NCBI GenBank assembly: GCA_963922565.1 | Contig: CAWUIQ010000009.1 | Span: forward strand, 38,440-102,439 | DNA: 64,000 bases | DNA from: JBCBKL01 sp963922565 | Lineage (GTDB): Bacteria; Pseudomonadota; Alphaproteobacteria; Rhodobacterales; Rhodobacteraceae | Reading direction: 5' to 3' | Shown: piece after piece, positions 15,811 through 25,283 of the stretch | Layout of the letters: every line of letters begins with the position of its first letter | Numbering within the stretch: position 1 is the first letter of the stretch | The notes under the pieces: generated by a model | What the model was told of the DNA's origin: nothing | Databases searched by the model: none | Seen by the model: only the letters and a program-made list of their open reading frames with translations | Made by a program: the position numbers and the translations under genes

Positions 15811-18108
15811 TCATTCCGTGAACTTGTTGTCGCGCGGGAAACCTCGGGGTGCCATCCTGCCCGTTCCGGCGCGCTTTCCTTGCCATTCCGAAAGCTCTGT
15901 TTCCGTCCGCGTGCGACCGGCGGGGTCGAGCCAACTCAGGCCCTCGGACAGAGTAAACGTAGTGGCATCGCTCAGGCCGCCGTCTTTGTATTTCTGCAGC
16001 CTGACGCCCTTGCCGCGCCCCATCTCGGGCAATTCGTCCAACGGAAAAACCAGCACCTTACGGTTTTCGCCCACAACGGCAACGCTGTCGCCCGTGACGG
16101 GGCGGCAAACCGAAGCCTTGACGTCGCCGCGAACATTGAGGACCTGTTTGCCGCTGCGGGTCTGCGCGACGATCTCGTCCTCGGGAACGACAAACCCATC
16201 CCCCGCGCTCGAGGCCACCAGCAGACGCCGACCCGGCTTGTGCGCGAAGATCGTGACGATCCCCGCTTCGTTCGGCAGATCGACCATCAGCCGCAGCGGT
16301 TCACCCATGCCCCGCCCACCCGGAAGGTTTGAGGCTGAGACGGTATAGAACCGGCCATTCGTTCCAAAGATCAGCAGACGATCGGTCGTTTCCGCATGGA
16401 AGATGAAACGTGGGCCGTCGCCGTCCTTGAACTTCAGCTCGCGACCAAGATCGATATGGCCGGTCATCGCCCGGATCCATCCCATCTGGCTGAGGACGAC
16501 GGTGATCGGCTCCCGCTCGATCATGGCTTCAAGCGGCACATCCTCGATCTCGGCCGCTTCGGCAAAGGTCGTGCGGCGCGCGCCGCCGGGCCAATCCTTG
16601 CCAAACTGCTTTTTGGTCTCTTTCAGCTGTTCCGAAATGCGGGTCCATTGAACGCCTTCGTTCTCGAGCAGATCCTCCAGCGCCGCGCGTTCTTCCATAA
16701 GATCGGATTGCTCACGCAACAGCTCCATCTCTTCGAGCCGGCGCAGACTGCGCAGACGCATATTCAGGATGGCCTCGACCTGAACCTCGCTCAGCTCGCC
16801 CTCGCCCGGGGCAGGCGGGATGTAGTCAGCCTCGGAAAGGGCGCGCGGGTGATCCTTTGACCAATCCTCACGTATCAGGGCGCTTTTGGGGTCTTCGTCA
16901 TAGCGGATGATATCGATGACGCGATCGAGGTTGAGGAACGCGACGATCAGGCCCTCAAGCACTTCGAGCCGGTGATCGATCTTGTCCATCCGGTGACGGC
17001 TGCGGCGAACCAGAACCTCGCGCCGGAAATCCAGAAACGCACGCAGCACCTCTTTCATCGAACAGACCTTGGGCGTCACCCCGTCGATCAGCACGTTCAT
17101 GTTCATGCTGAAGCGCACCTCAAGATCCGAGTTCCGGTAGAGCGTCCCCATCAGGACCTCCGGATCGACGTTCTTGGACTTCGGTTCGATGATCAGGCGG
17201 ATGTCATCCGCGCTTTCGTCGCGCACGTCTGCCAAGATCGGGATCTTCTTGGTCTGGATCAGTTCGGCGATCTTCTCGATCAGCTTCGATTTCTGGACCT
17301 GATAGGGGATCTCGGTGACGACGATCTGCCACTGACCTCGCCCCAGATCCTCGACCTCATAGCGGCATCGCAGGCGGAACCCGCCCTTACCGGTTCGGTA
17401 GGCCTGCGCGATCGCCTCTGGCGGCTCCACGATAATGCCACCCGTCGGAAAGTCAGGACCGGGCACGTACTTCAGCAGCGTGTCGTCCCGCGCATCGGGC
17501 GTTTTGATCAGATGCAGACAGGCGTCGCAAAGCTCGGCAATGTTATGGGGTGGGATATTGGTTGCCATCCCAACCGCAATCCCGCTTGATCCGTTGGCCA
17601 GCAGGTTCGGGAACTGGGCAGGCAGCACCACCGGTTCGGTCAGGGTGCCATCATAATTGTCCCGGAAGTCGACGGCGTTCTCGTTGAGACCGTCCAGCAG
17701 CGCCTCGGCCACCGCCGTCATCCGCGCCTCGGTATATCGAGAGGCAGCCGGGTTATCGCCGTCGATGTTGCCAAAGTTCCCCTGACCGTCGACCAGCGGA
17801 TAGCGCACGTTGAATTCCTGGGCGAGACGCGCCATCGCATCATAGATCGCACCATCCCCATGGGGGTGATAGTTGCCCATCACATCGCCGCTGATCTTGG
17901 CCGATTTCCGGAACCCACCCCCGGACGAAAGGCGCAGTTCGCGCATTGCGTACAGAATGCGGCGATGTACGGGTTTCAGACCGTCGCGCGCGTCTGGCAG
18001 GGCGCGGTGCATGATCGTCGAAAGCGCATAGGTCAGATACCGGTCGCCGAGGGCGCGGCGCAGGGGTTCTGACAGGTTCATGTTGGGGGTCTCGAGATCA
18101 TCGGCCAT
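15811..18108 (-). CDS. parC: DNA topoisomerase IV subunit A
   Basis: 765 residues. The N-terminal breakage-reunion domain has the catalytic Tyr125 (AASRYTEARM) and the KPVHRRILYAM and GNYHPHGD motifs. The C-terminal third is a beta-pinwheel with fewer GyrA-box features, favouring ParC over GyrA. Unlinks daughter chromosomes together with ParE, which is not in this window. The segment around residues 81-90 (HPHGDGAIYD) is the quinolone-determining region, with Gly where E. coli ParC has Ser80. Confidence 0.95.
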   Translation of the reverse strand: MADDLETPNMNLSEPLRRALGDRYLTYALSTIMHRALPDARDGLKPVHRRILYAMRELRLSSGGGFRKSAKISGDVMGNYHPHGDGAIYDAMARLAQEFNVRYPLVDGQGNFGNIDGDNPAASRYTEARMTAVAEALLDGLNENAVDFRDNYDGTLTEPVVLPAQFPNLLANGSSGIAVGMATNIPPHNIAELCDACLHLIKTPDARDDTLLKYVPGPDFPTGGIIVEPPEAIAQAYRTGKGGFRLRCRYEVEDLGRGQWQIVVTEIPYQVQKSKLIEKIAELIQTKKIPILADVRDESADDIRLIIEPKSKNVDPEVLMGTLYRNSDLEVRFSMNMNVLIDGVTPKVCSMKEVLRAFLDFRREVLVRRSRHRMDKIDHRLEVLEGLIVAFLNLDRVIDIIRYDEDPKSALIREDWSKDHPRALSEADYIPPAPGEGELSEVQVEAILNMRLRSLRRLEEMELLREQSDLMEERAALEDLLENEGVQWTRISEQLKETKKQFGKDWPGGARRTTFAEAAEIEDVPLEAMIEREPITVVLSQMGWIRAMTGHIDLGRELKFKDGDGPRFIFHAETTDRLLIFGTNGRFYTVSASNLPGGRGMGEPLRLMVDLPNEAGIVTIFAHKPGRRLLVASSAGDGFVVPEDEIVAQTRSGKQVLNVRGDVKASVCRPVTGDSVAVVGENRKVLVFPLDELPEMGRGKGVRLQKYKDGGLSDATTFTLSEGLSWLDPAGRTRTETELSEWQGKRAGTGRMAPRGFPRDNKFTE

Positions 18109-18301
18109 AGATCGTGTGTACCGCCACGCAACCGGACGAACAAGCTGACAAAGTATGAAACGGAGCCGGGAACCAAATGCGGCGTTGCCGAATTACACGT
18201 CTGAGGAGGGGCAAGGAATCTCTGACTTTTCCCCCTGCAGCGAATCGGCGTCTAAGCTACGGTAGTGAAGGGCGCACGCGCTGTGCGTGCATGAGGTGAT
18301 G

Positions 18302-18910
18302 ATGAACCGGTTTGTCATTCTGTGTCTGCTGTTTATGGCCTGGGCATTTTACGAGTTGAGCGGCGGGGCCGATTTCGACCCGGTAGCCACTCGTTATGCC
18401 CGGACAGGAAATGCAGAGCCCAATCCGATCCAGCAACCTGTTGCCACCGACGACATCCCGTCAGAAGTATCGCGTATCTCGCTCGACCTTGCTTCGGTCG
18501 ACGACATCCTGCGCCCGGAGCCGAGCTTGCGTCGCCAGCGAGCCCGTGAAACGCCCGAGGTAACCGTCGACAAGGTCATCATCGAAGAAACCGAAGTCAC
18601 GATCGTGCCGACACGCTTTACCGGTCAGGCGGTCGTGCGGACCGTCGATTTCGGCAAGCCGGCTGAAACCCAGCCCCAGACCGTTCTGCAGACGGAAACC
18701 GAGGCCGTGCAGCGCGAGGTTCGCAAGGTCAGCGCCACCCGCGTCAACGTACGGGGCGGACCGGGCACGCAATATTCGGTCGTAAGCAAGCTGCAACAGG
18801 GCGACGAGGTCGAAATCCTGCGCGATCCCGGTGATGGATGGGTCAAGTTGCGCCCGGTTGGCGGTGGCCCGGTTGGCTGGACCGCCGACTACCTTCTCGG
18901 CGACGGGTAA
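18302..18910 (+). CDS. Membrane-anchored protein with bacterial SH3 domain
   Basis: About 202 residues. An N-terminal hydrophobic signal/anchor (NRFVILCLLFMAWAFYEL) is followed by an acidic low-complexity linker rich in T/E/V. A C-terminal SH3b domain starts near residue 145 (RVNVRGGPGTQYSVVSKLQQGDEVEIL) and includes WTADYL. SH3b domains bind cell-wall peptides, so an envelope location is expected. ATG 18302 is favoured by GAGGTG 5 bp upstream; a GTG start at 18287 is possible. Confidence 0.8.
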   Translation: MNRFVILCLLFMAWAFYELSGGADFDPVATRYARTGNAEPNPIQQPVATDDIPSEVSRISLDLASVDDILRPEPSLRRQRARETPEVTVDKVIIEETEVTIVPTRFTGQAVVRTVDFGKPAETQPQTVLQTETEAVQREVRKVSATRVNVRGGPGTQYSVVSKLQQGDEVEILRDPGDGWVKLRPVGGGPVGWTADYLLGDG

Positions 18911-18964
18911 TTGCAAATCACCTCTGGTGTTCATTAACTGCGCCCAAACACAACGGGAGCAGCA

Positions 18965-19792
18965 ATGTCGTCGAAATCCATTCTCATCACCGGATGCTCA
19001 TCCGGCATCGGTTACGCTGCCGCGGTTGGCCTGCGTGACAAAGGCTGGCGCGTCTTTGCCTCCTGCAAGCAAGAGGCCGATTGTGAGCGTCTCAGGTCAG
19101 AGGGGTTCGAGGCCCCGCGCATCGATTACACCGAGCCTGACGGCATCGCGCGTGGTTTCGATGAGGTGATGGAGGCGACGGGCGGGCGGCTCGATGCGCT
19201 GTTTAACAACGGGGCGCATGGCTGTCCTGGCGCGGTCGAGGATCTGCCCACCGATGCCCTGCGCGCGATTTTCGAGGCCAACTTTTTCGGCTGGCACGAC
19301 CTGACACGGCGCACCATCCCGGTGATGCGGCAGCAGGGTAAGGGGCGGATCATCCAGTGTTCCTCGGTCCTTGGCTTCGTGACAATGCCGTGGCGCGGCG
19401 CTTACAATGCAACCAAGTTCGCGCTCGAAGGGCTGACCGACACGATGCGGATCGAACTGCGAGATACGGATATCAAGGTGGTTCTGATCGAGCCGGGGCC
19501 GATCACGACCAAGATCCGGGAAAACTCGATCCCTCATTTCGAACGCTGGATCGACTGGAAAAGCTCGGTTCGGGCCAAACAATACGAAAACGGGTTGCTC
19601 AAGCGACTTTATGAATCGTCAGGACCGGACAAGTTCGAACTGCCGCCCGAGGCGGTGGTGGCCAAGCTGGAACATGCGTTGACCGCCGCAAACCCGCGCC
19701 CGCGCTATTTCGTTACCACGCCGACCTACCTCGCCGCCGCATTCCGGCGGGTTCTTCCGACGCGGGCGCTCGACCGGATTCTGGCCGACTAG
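18965..19792 (+). CDS. Short-chain dehydrogenase/reductase
   Basis: 275-residue classical SDR. NAD(P)-binding TGCSSGIG (9-16), NNGAHG in place of NNAG, catalytic Ser around 133-134, Tyr147 and Lys151 (YNATK), and the EPGPITT loop. The C-terminal part is longer than minimal SDRs and resembles enzymes acting on hydrophobic alcohols or retinol-like substrates. The actual substrate is unknown. A single gene, 54 bp after the SH3 protein. Confidence 0.9.
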   Translation: MSSKSILITGCSSGIGYAAAVGLRDKGWRVFASCKQEADCERLRSEGFEAPRIDYTEPDGIARGFDEVMEATGGRLDALFNNGAHGCPGAVEDLPTDALRAIFEANFFGWHDLTRRTIPVMRQQGKGRIIQCSSVLGFVTMPWRGAYNATKFALEGLTDTMRIELRDTDIKVVLIEPGPITTKIRENSIPHFERWIDWKSSVRAKQYENGLLKRLYESSGPDKFELPPEAVVAKLEHALTAANPRPRYFVTTPTYLAAAFRRVLPTRALDRILAD

Positions 19793-19861
19793 CGAATTCA
19801 GGTTCGCTTTTCGAAACCGTCCCGCTACATCTGCGCGGACAACAACCAAGGACCCAAGCCA

Positions 19862-20071
19862 ATGGCCAATGACCCGTTTTTCATCCTTATCGTTATCGCG
19901 TGTCTGGTCGTTGTGGGCGTTCTGGGTCTTGGGCTTGGCGGATTTGCCAAGGGCAGCGGGTGGGCCCAGAAAAACTCGAACAAGCTCATGCGCTACCGGC
20001 TGGCGGCGCAATTCGTGGCGGTGATGCTCATCGTCATCTACATCCTCATCAACAGGCAAACGGGGGGCTGA
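19862..20071 (+). CDS. Small two-helix membrane protein, HIG1-like (twin transmembrane)
   Basis: 69 residues. TM1 about 5-28 (FFILIVIACLVVVGVLGLGL), a loop with NSNKLMRYRLAAQ, which resembles the conserved NKLMR-x-R segment of HIG1 domains, and TM2 about 48-64. HIG1 proteins in mitochondria support cytochrome oxidase complexes; a respiratory role here is an inference. The next gene (adenosyltransferase) follows after 5 bp, so they are probably co-transcribed. Confidence 0.75.
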   Translation: MANDPFFILIVIACLVVVGVLGLGLGGFAKGSGWAQKNSNKLMRYRLAAQFVAVMLIVIYILINRQTGG

Positions 20072-20076
20072 GGCGC

Positions 20077-20649
20077 ATGGTCGTCCTGAACAAGATCTAC
20101 ACCAAGACAGGCGATGCGGGGGAAACCGCGCTTGGCAACGGGGCACGCGTCGCGAAGCATTCGATGCGTGTGACGGCCTATGGCACGGTTGACGAACTGA
20201 ACGCCTTTGTCGGTGTTGCGCGACTGGAGGCCGAGGGGGACACCGATGATGCGCTCAGCCGCATCCAGAACGATCTGTTCGATCTGGGTGCCGACCTTTG
20301 CCGCCCCGACATGGAAAAAGATGCCGAGGCCGAGTACCCGCCCCTGCGCATGGTCGAGGCACAGGTCGCACGGCTAGAGGCGGAAATCGACGGGATGAAC
20401 GACCTGCTTGAGCCGCTGCGCAGTTTTATTCTGCCCGGTGGTTCGACCCTTGCGGCCCATCTGCACGTGTGCCGGACGGTCGCGCGCCGGGCCGAGCGGC
20501 TGGCCGTCGAACTGGCTACGATGGAGGCGATCAACCCCTCGGCCGTCAAGTATCTAAACCGCCTGAGCGACTGGTTCTTTGTTGCCGGACGCATCGCCAA
20601 CAACGATGGCAAGGATGACGTCTTGTGGGTGCCGGGGGCCAATCGTTAA
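20077..20649 (+). CDS. Corrinoid adenosyltransferase, PduO type
   Basis: 190 residues. The N-terminal ATP-binding signature YTKTGDAGETALGNGARV, then VTAYGTVDELN, and the C-terminal RTVARRAERL and YLNRLSDWFFVAGR are diagnostic of PduO/MMAB-type ATP:cob(I)alamin adenosyltransferases. It makes adenosylcobalamin, the cofactor of ethylmalonyl- and methylmalonyl-CoA mutases, which fits the ethylmalonyl-CoA-type enzymes nearby. ATG 20077 follows GGGGGG..GAGG; longer frames upstream run through the preceding gene. Confidence 0.93.
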   Translation: MVVLNKIYTKTGDAGETALGNGARVAKHSMRVTAYGTVDELNAFVGVARLEAEGDTDDALSRIQNDLFDLGADLCRPDMEKDAEAEYPPLRMVEAQVARLEAEIDGMNDLLEPLRSFILPGGSTLAAHLHVCRTVARRAERLAVELATMEAINPSAVKYLNRLSDWFFVAGRIANNDGKDDVLWVPGANR

Positions 20650-20792
20650 CGCTCGCGAACGGAAAACGCGACGTCCAAGACCCGTGACGCGACGATTTTG
20701 CCCTGTTTCCGTGCTTAGCACTTCGTTAAACCAGCGGAGAATTTCGGCTTCGCCCTAGTCCGGGCGGCATCAATGTGAGGAGAGGAACGCCG

Positions 20793-21551
20793 ATGAAGGT
20801 ACTCGTGCCTGTCAAGCGCGTGATCGACTATAACGTCAAAGTCCGTGTGAAAGCGGATGGCAGCGGTGTCGATCTGGCCAACGTGAAAATGTCCATGAAC
20901 CCATTCGACGAGATCGCTGTGGAACAGGCGATCCGGCTGAAAGAAGCGGGTCAGGCCGACGAAGTCATCGCCGTATCGGTTGGCGTCAAGCAAGCGCAGG
21001 AAACGCTGCGGACGGCGCTCGCCATGGGTGCAGACCGGGCGATCCTTGTTGTTGCAGCGGATGATGTGCACCAGGACATCGAACCGCTCGCCGTCGCCAA
21101 GATCCTCAAAGGTGTTGTCGAGGCGGAACAACCCGGCCTCGTGCTATGCGGCAAGCAGGCCATCGACAACGATATGAACGCGACCGGTCAGATGCTCGCC
21201 GCCCTTCTGGGCTGGAGCCAGGCAACCTTTGCCTCCGAAGTCGCGATCGAAGGCGATGCTGCCAAGGTCACACGCGAAGTCGATGGCGGTCTGCAGACCA
21301 TCAGCGTCAAGATGCCAACCATCATCACGGTTGACCTGCGCCTCAACGAACCGCGCTATGCATCGCTGCCCAACATCATGAAGGCCAAGAAAAAGCCGCT
21401 TGATGAAAAGACGGCGGCGGACTTCGGCGTTGACGTCGCACCACGCCTCGAAATCATCAAGACCGTTGAGCCGGCCGAACGGGCCGCGGGCATCAAGGTC
21501 GGTTCGGTTGACGAACTGGTAACCAAACTCAAAGAAGCGGGAGCAGTCTGA
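20793..21551 (+). CDS. etfB: Electron transfer flavoprotein beta subunit
   Basis: 252 residues starting MKVLVPVKRVIDYNVKVRVK, the standard ETF-beta N-terminus, with the AMP-binding LCGKQAIDNDMNATGQMLAALL block and the recognition-loop region near LRLNEPRYASLPNIMKAKKK. Carries electrons from acyl-CoA dehydrogenases to ETF:ubiquinone oxidoreductase. A GAGGAGAGG ribosome-binding site lies just upstream; overlaps etfA by one base. Confidence 0.96.
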   Translation: MKVLVPVKRVIDYNVKVRVKADGSGVDLANVKMSMNPFDEIAVEQAIRLKEAGQADEVIAVSVGVKQAQETLRTALAMGADRAILVVAADDVHQDIEPLAVAKILKGVVEAEQPGLVLCGKQAIDNDMNATGQMLAALLGWSQATFASEVAIEGDAAKVTREVDGGLQTISVKMPTIITVDLRLNEPRYASLPNIMKAKKKPLDEKTAADFGVDVAPRLEIIKTVEPAERAAGIKVGSVDELVTKLKEAGAV

Positions 21552-22477
21552 TGGCGGTTCTTCTTTTAGCGGAAGTGAACGACGGCGAATTGTCGATGGA
21601 CGCGACAGCCAAGGCGGTCACGGCAGCCAAAGCTCTGGGCGACGTCACTGTTCTGTGTACCGGTGCGACCTGCGCGGATGCCGCTGCGCAAGCGGCTGGT
21701 ATCGAAGGGGTTGCCAAGGTTCTTTGTGCCGAAGACGCGCTTTACGGCAAGCGTCTGGCGGAACCTGTAGCAGACCTCATCGTGTCGCTCGCTGGCGACT
21801 ACGACCACATCGCCGCACCGGCGACGACCGACGCCAAGAACATCATGCCACGGGTTGCGGCCCTGCTCGACACGATGGTGATCTCTGACGCGACGGCCGT
21901 TGTCGATGCCGACACGTTCGAACGCCCGATCTATGCGGGCAACGCGATGCAAACCGTCAAGTCGGGCGATCCGAAGAAGGTCATCACCTTCCGGACGTCG
22001 ACATTCGATGCGGCGGGCACCGGCGGCTCTGCTACGGTTGAAAACATTGGCGCCGCTGCGGATCCGGCCCTTTCGAGCTGGGTCGAAGACAAGGTTGCCG
22101 AAAGCGACCGCCCCGAGCTGACATCGGCGGGCGTTGTCGTCTCTGGCGGGCGCGGCGTGGGTTCAGAAGACGACTTTGCTCTGATCGAAAAACTGGCAGA
22201 CAAGCTGGGCGCAGCCGTTGGCGCGTCCCGCGCGGCGGTCGACTCGGGCTATGCACCAAACGATTGGCAGGTCGGACAGACCGGCAAGGTCGTCGCACCC
22301 GATCTCTATGTCGCTGTCGGCATCTCGGGCGCGATCCAGCACCTTGCGGGCATGAAAGACTCCAAGGTCATCGTTGCGATCAACAAGGACGAAGAAGCAC
22401 CGATCTTCCAGGTTGCGGATTACGGTCTGGTCGCCGACCTGTTCGACGCGGTGCCAGAGCTGCTCGAAAAGCTCTGA
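21551..22477 (+). CDS. etfA: Electron transfer flavoprotein alpha subunit
   Basis: 308 residues. The C-terminal FAD-binding domain has SGGRGVGSEDDF, ASRAAVDSGYAPNDWQVGQTG and the strongly conserved GISGAIQHLAGMKDSK and INKDEEAPIFQVADYGLV. Partner of EtfB in the same transcript. The likely electron donor is an acyl-CoA dehydrogenase such as the Mcd at 34148. An intrinsic terminator follows the stop. Confidence 0.96.
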   Translation: MAVLLLAEVNDGELSMDATAKAVTAAKALGDVTVLCTGATCADAAAQAAGIEGVAKVLCAEDALYGKRLAEPVADLIVSLAGDYDHIAAPATTDAKNIMPRVAALLDTMVISDATAVVDADTFERPIYAGNAMQTVKSGDPKKVITFRTSTFDAAGTGGSATVENIGAAADPALSSWVEDKVAESDRPELTSAGVVVSGGRGVGSEDDFALIEKLADKLGAAVGASRAAVDSGYAPNDWQVGQTGKVVAPDLYVAVGISGAIQHLAGMKDSKVIVAINKDEEAPIFQVADYGLVADLFDAVPELLEKL

Positions 22478-22503
22478 GCCAGCCGGCTTCCAAGTATCGA
22501 AAA

Positions 22504-22529
22504 GGCCCGCGGTGTTCGCGGGCCTTTTT
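22504..22529 (+). terminator. Intrinsic terminator after etfA
   Basis: GGCCCGCG (22504-22511), 5-base loop, CGCGGGCC (22517-22524) and TTTTT. A perfect 8-bp GC stem, between etfA and the convergent gene at 22530. Confidence 0.93.
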
Positions 22530-23354
22530 CTATTGGATGAGACGCTCCACCGCGCCCTGCAATTTTTGGGCCGCCTCGACATGGGCCGCCGGCCCCATCA
22601 TCTGCGCGGCAGCGGGCCGTTCCATATCCGCATAGATCATGCCATCCGTCCCGGTATTTCGTGCTGATTGTGTGGGAATGACCTCGACATAATCGGTCAC
22701 CAGATCGCGGATTTCATCGATCATGCCTTGGGTGACGAACCACGGATCGGCCCCGGTTGGATCGCGCCGTCCAGAAGGCGGATGATCGGCAAACCAGAGC
22801 AGGATGGTCTTGCCCGGCATCTGCCCCAGCAACAGCCGCATCCGCGCGATCCACGCTTCCCGCAATTCTTCGACAATCGATTTGAACCGATCGGGCGACA
22901 CGGCCTGCAGATGCTGCAGCAAATGCCGGGTGAAGTTGAATTGCGAAAAGTCGACCTCTCGATAGATCGCCTGCAACAGAACAGACGGTTTGACGAACCG
23001 ATCGTTCCGCCTCGGATGCACGGTATAAAAGCGGTTGCTCATGTTGCGCGGGCTTGTGACCTGCAACACCGTGACAGGCGCGTTGCTGGCCACGTTTCGC
23101 AGAAACGCATCCTGCACATAAAGATCCAAACCCGCGTTCAGCACCCCGAAATTGATGCATGTGGCCGCCACCTCGGCCTCGATCAGATCCGGGAATGGTT
23201 TTTCAATGAATTTTCCGTAGGTTTCCGTCCCGCCGAAGAAGGCGACGTACGGCGCCTCAAGCGATTTTTGCGGCCCACGAAACAGAACTTTGGACGTCCC
23301 GTACTGACACGGCAAATAGTCAAGGCCACCGGCCCCTAATGTATCGAAGCTCAT
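22530..23354 (-). CDS. DUF6473-like conserved protein
   Basis: About 274 residues beginning MSFDTLGAGGLDYLPCQYGT, then VAFFGGTETYGKFIEKPFP, a Rossmann/SGNH-like GGTETYG turn, NFGVLNAGLD, and LLWFADHPP. It resembles a roseobacter family of unknown function (DUF6473), recognised from memory only. The G-x-E-x-Y-G, N-x-G-x-x-N-x-G pattern recalls GDSL/SGNH hydrolases, but no complete catalytic triad was confirmed. ATG 23354 is preferred (GGTGGGTG upstream) over 23366. Confidence 0.6.
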   Translation of the reverse strand: MSFDTLGAGGLDYLPCQYGTSKVLFRGPQKSLEAPYVAFFGGTETYGKFIEKPFPDLIEAEVAATCINFGVLNAGLDLYVQDAFLRNVASNAPVTVLQVTSPRNMSNRFYTVHPRRNDRFVKPSVLLQAIYREVDFSQFNFTRHLLQHLQAVSPDRFKSIVEELREAWIARMRLLLGQMPGKTILLWFADHPPSGRRDPTGADPWFVTQGMIDEIRDLVTDYVEVIPTQSARNTGTDGMIYADMERPAAAQMMGPAAHVEAAQKLQGAVERLIQ

Positions 23355-23370
23355 CACACCCACCAAATTT

Positions 23371-23388
23371 TCTCACCCGACGGTGAGA
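23371..23388. promoter_or_regulatory. Short perfect dyad in the DUF6473 / hydroxybutyryl-CoA dehydrogenase divergent region
   Basis: TCTCACC (23371-23377) and GGTGAGA (23382-23388) around CGAC. The location between divergent genes suggests an operator or a short hairpin; there is no T-tract. The binding protein is unknown. Confidence 0.35.
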
Positions 23389-23498
23389 CTGTCATGCCGG
23401 TGTTGAGAAAGGTTTAACGGCCGCCCAGCCGTCAAACTTGCTCTTGCGACGCCGCGAACCGACCACATATGGTGGCGAGGAGATTTAAGGGGCAAAGC

Positions 23499-24374
23499 AT
23501 GGAAATTCAAAAGATTGGCGTTGTCGGCGCGGGCCAGATGGGCAACGGCATCGCCCATGTCATGGCGCTTGCGGGTTATGACGTGCTTTTGAACGATATC
23601 AACGACACCGCACTGTCCGAAGCCATCGCAACGATCGACAAAAACCTCGAACGACAGGTCAGCAGAGAGAAAATCTCCAGCGACGAAAAAGCTGAAACGC
23701 TTGGCCGGATCGTGACGACAAAATCGCTGACCGATCTGGGCGAAACCGATCTGGTGATCGAGGCCGCGACAGAACGCGAGACGATCAAACAAGCGATATT
23801 CGAAGATCTGCAACCGCATCTCAAACCGCACACGATCCTGACCTCGAACACCTCCTCGATCTCGATCACGCGCCTTGCCAGCCGCACCGACCGGCCCGAG
23901 AAGTTCATGGGGTTCCACTTCATGAATCCGGTTCCGGTGATGCAGCTTGTCGAGCTGATCCGTGGCATCGCAACCGACGAGGAAACATTTCTGGCGTGCC
24001 AGACCGTCGTCCACAAGCTGGGCAAGACGTCAGCCAGCGCCGAAGACTTTCCGGCATTCATCGTGAACCGCATCCTGATGCCAATGATCAACGAGGCGGT
24101 CTATACGCTTTATGAAGGGGTTGGAAACGTCCAGTCCATCGACAGTTCGATGAAGCTGGGGGCCAATCATCCGATGGGGCCGCTCGAACTGGCCGACTTC
24201 ATCGGTCTTGATACATGCCTTGCGATCATGAACGTGCTGCATGACGGGTTGGCGGATACCAAGTATCGCCCCTGCCCGCTGCTCACCAAGTATGTCGAGG
24301 CCGGTTGGCTGGGCCGCAAGACGCAGCGCGGGTTCTACGATTACCGGGGCGAAACGCCGGTTCCGACGCGTTAA
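23499..24374 (+). CDS. 3-hydroxybutyryl-CoA dehydrogenase
   Basis: 291 residues. N-terminal NAD-binding GVVGAGQMGNGIAHVMALAGYDV, catalytic-region SNTSSISITRLA and FMGFHFMNPVPVMQLVELI (catalytic His in HFMNP), and C-terminal NHPMGPLELADFIGLDTCL. Stand-alone (not fused to a hydratase), so of the PaaH/Hbd type used in butanoyl-CoA or PHB-linked metabolism. ATG 23499 matches the family start; an in-frame extension begins at 23469. Confidence 0.93.
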   Translation: MEIQKIGVVGAGQMGNGIAHVMALAGYDVLLNDINDTALSEAIATIDKNLERQVSREKISSDEKAETLGRIVTTKSLTDLGETDLVIEAATERETIKQAIFEDLQPHLKPHTILTSNTSSISITRLASRTDRPEKFMGFHFMNPVPVMQLVELIRGIATDEETFLACQTVVHKLGKTSASAEDFPAFIVNRILMPMINEAVYTLYEGVGNVQSIDSSMKLGANHPMGPLELADFIGLDTCLAIMNVLHDGLADTKYRPCPLLTKYVEAGWLGRKTQRGFYDYRGETPVPTR

Positions 24375-25249
24375 CCCTGCAACGACAGGGTGTGGTGACG
24401 AAGCCACGTCATGAAACCGCGGGGATCGTCCGCCCAACCATCCACAGTCTCTTGCGGGATCGGGTCACCCACGATGGGGCCCTGCGGTTTGTTCAGGGAC
24501 TTTACGATCTCGTGCAACAACAGACCTTGCCGCACCAGCGGCGAAACCCGGTTGGCGATCTGATAAGCGCGGGAGTTCTGGCCGATAAAACGCATCGGCA
24601 CGACCTGCGCACCCGAACGCCGGATCAGCTTTGCTGTGAACACGTTCCATTCCCGCTCGATCGCAGGGCCGAACCATGTGTCAGACGACGCAACGACACC
24701 CGATGGAAACAGGGCGACGACGCCACCGTTCTTGAGGTGGTCCATCGCCTTGGCCCGCATCTCGACGCCTTTGCGCTGCGCATCCTGATCGTGTGGAAAC
24801 GGAACGGGGATCATGTAGCTGCCCGCCACATCATCGATCACGGTCAAAAGCGACCGGGTCAGGATGCGGTAGTCGCTGCGAACCCGTCCGATCAGATCGG
24901 CGAAGATCATGCCATCGACCATCCCGTGGGGATGGTTCGCGACGACGATCACGGGACCTTTCTTTGGGATGCGGTCCAGCTGCTCCTGGGGCGTGATCAG
25001 ATCAATGCCCATCACATCAAGACAGGCACGCCAGAACGCCTGACCCTGCGGCGCGCCCTGCCGTTCGAATTTGCGGATGAGGCGCAGGATGGTGAGTTTG
25101 CCGGTGAAGGCTTCGATCACTCGAATGACACTTGCCTTGACCGGATCGTCGAAAGTTGATGCGTAGCTCAGGCTGCGTCGATCATACTTGGCAAAGTTGA
25201 CCTGCTGTGGCCGAGTGGCGGCGCTTATATCGTGCGTGCTTTCTACCAA
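24371..25249 (-). CDS. Lysophospholipid acyltransferase family (PlsC-like) protein
   Basis: About 292 residues with the acyltransferase motif NHPHGMVDG (H-x4-D variant), the FPSGVVASSD motif III and a PVPFPHDQDAQRKGVEM region. Transfers acyl groups to lysophospholipids or ornithine lipids at the inner membrane; the substrate is not determinable here. TTG 25249 is proposed as the start because AAGGTG precedes it and it leaves the ptsH 3' end free; an ATG frame reaching 25348 would overlap ptsH. Convergent with the dehydrogenase (4-bp overlap). Confidence 0.82.
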   Translation of the reverse strand: MVESTHDISAATRPQQVNFAKYDRRSLSYASTFDDPVKASVIRVIEAFTGKLTILRLIRKFERQGAPQGQAFWRACLDVMGIDLITPQEQLDRIPKKGPVIVVANHPHGMVDGMIFADLIGRVRSDYRILTRSLLTVIDDVAGSYMIPVPFPHDQDAQRKGVEMRAKAMDHLKNGGVVALFPSGVVASSDTWFGPAIEREWNVFTAKLIRRSGAQVVPMRFIGQNSRAYQIANRVSPLVRQGLLLHEIVKSLNKPQGPIVGDPIPQETVDGWADDPRGFMTWLRHHTLSLQG

Positions 25250-25283
25250 GTGGTCGTCACCTTTGTTACGCGCTGCAGGCTTC

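Noticed and set aside
23469..24374. Longer form of the hydroxybutyryl-CoA dehydrogenase starting at 23469
   Set aside because: The ten extra residues are basic and not family-like; ATG 23499 gives the standard N-terminus.
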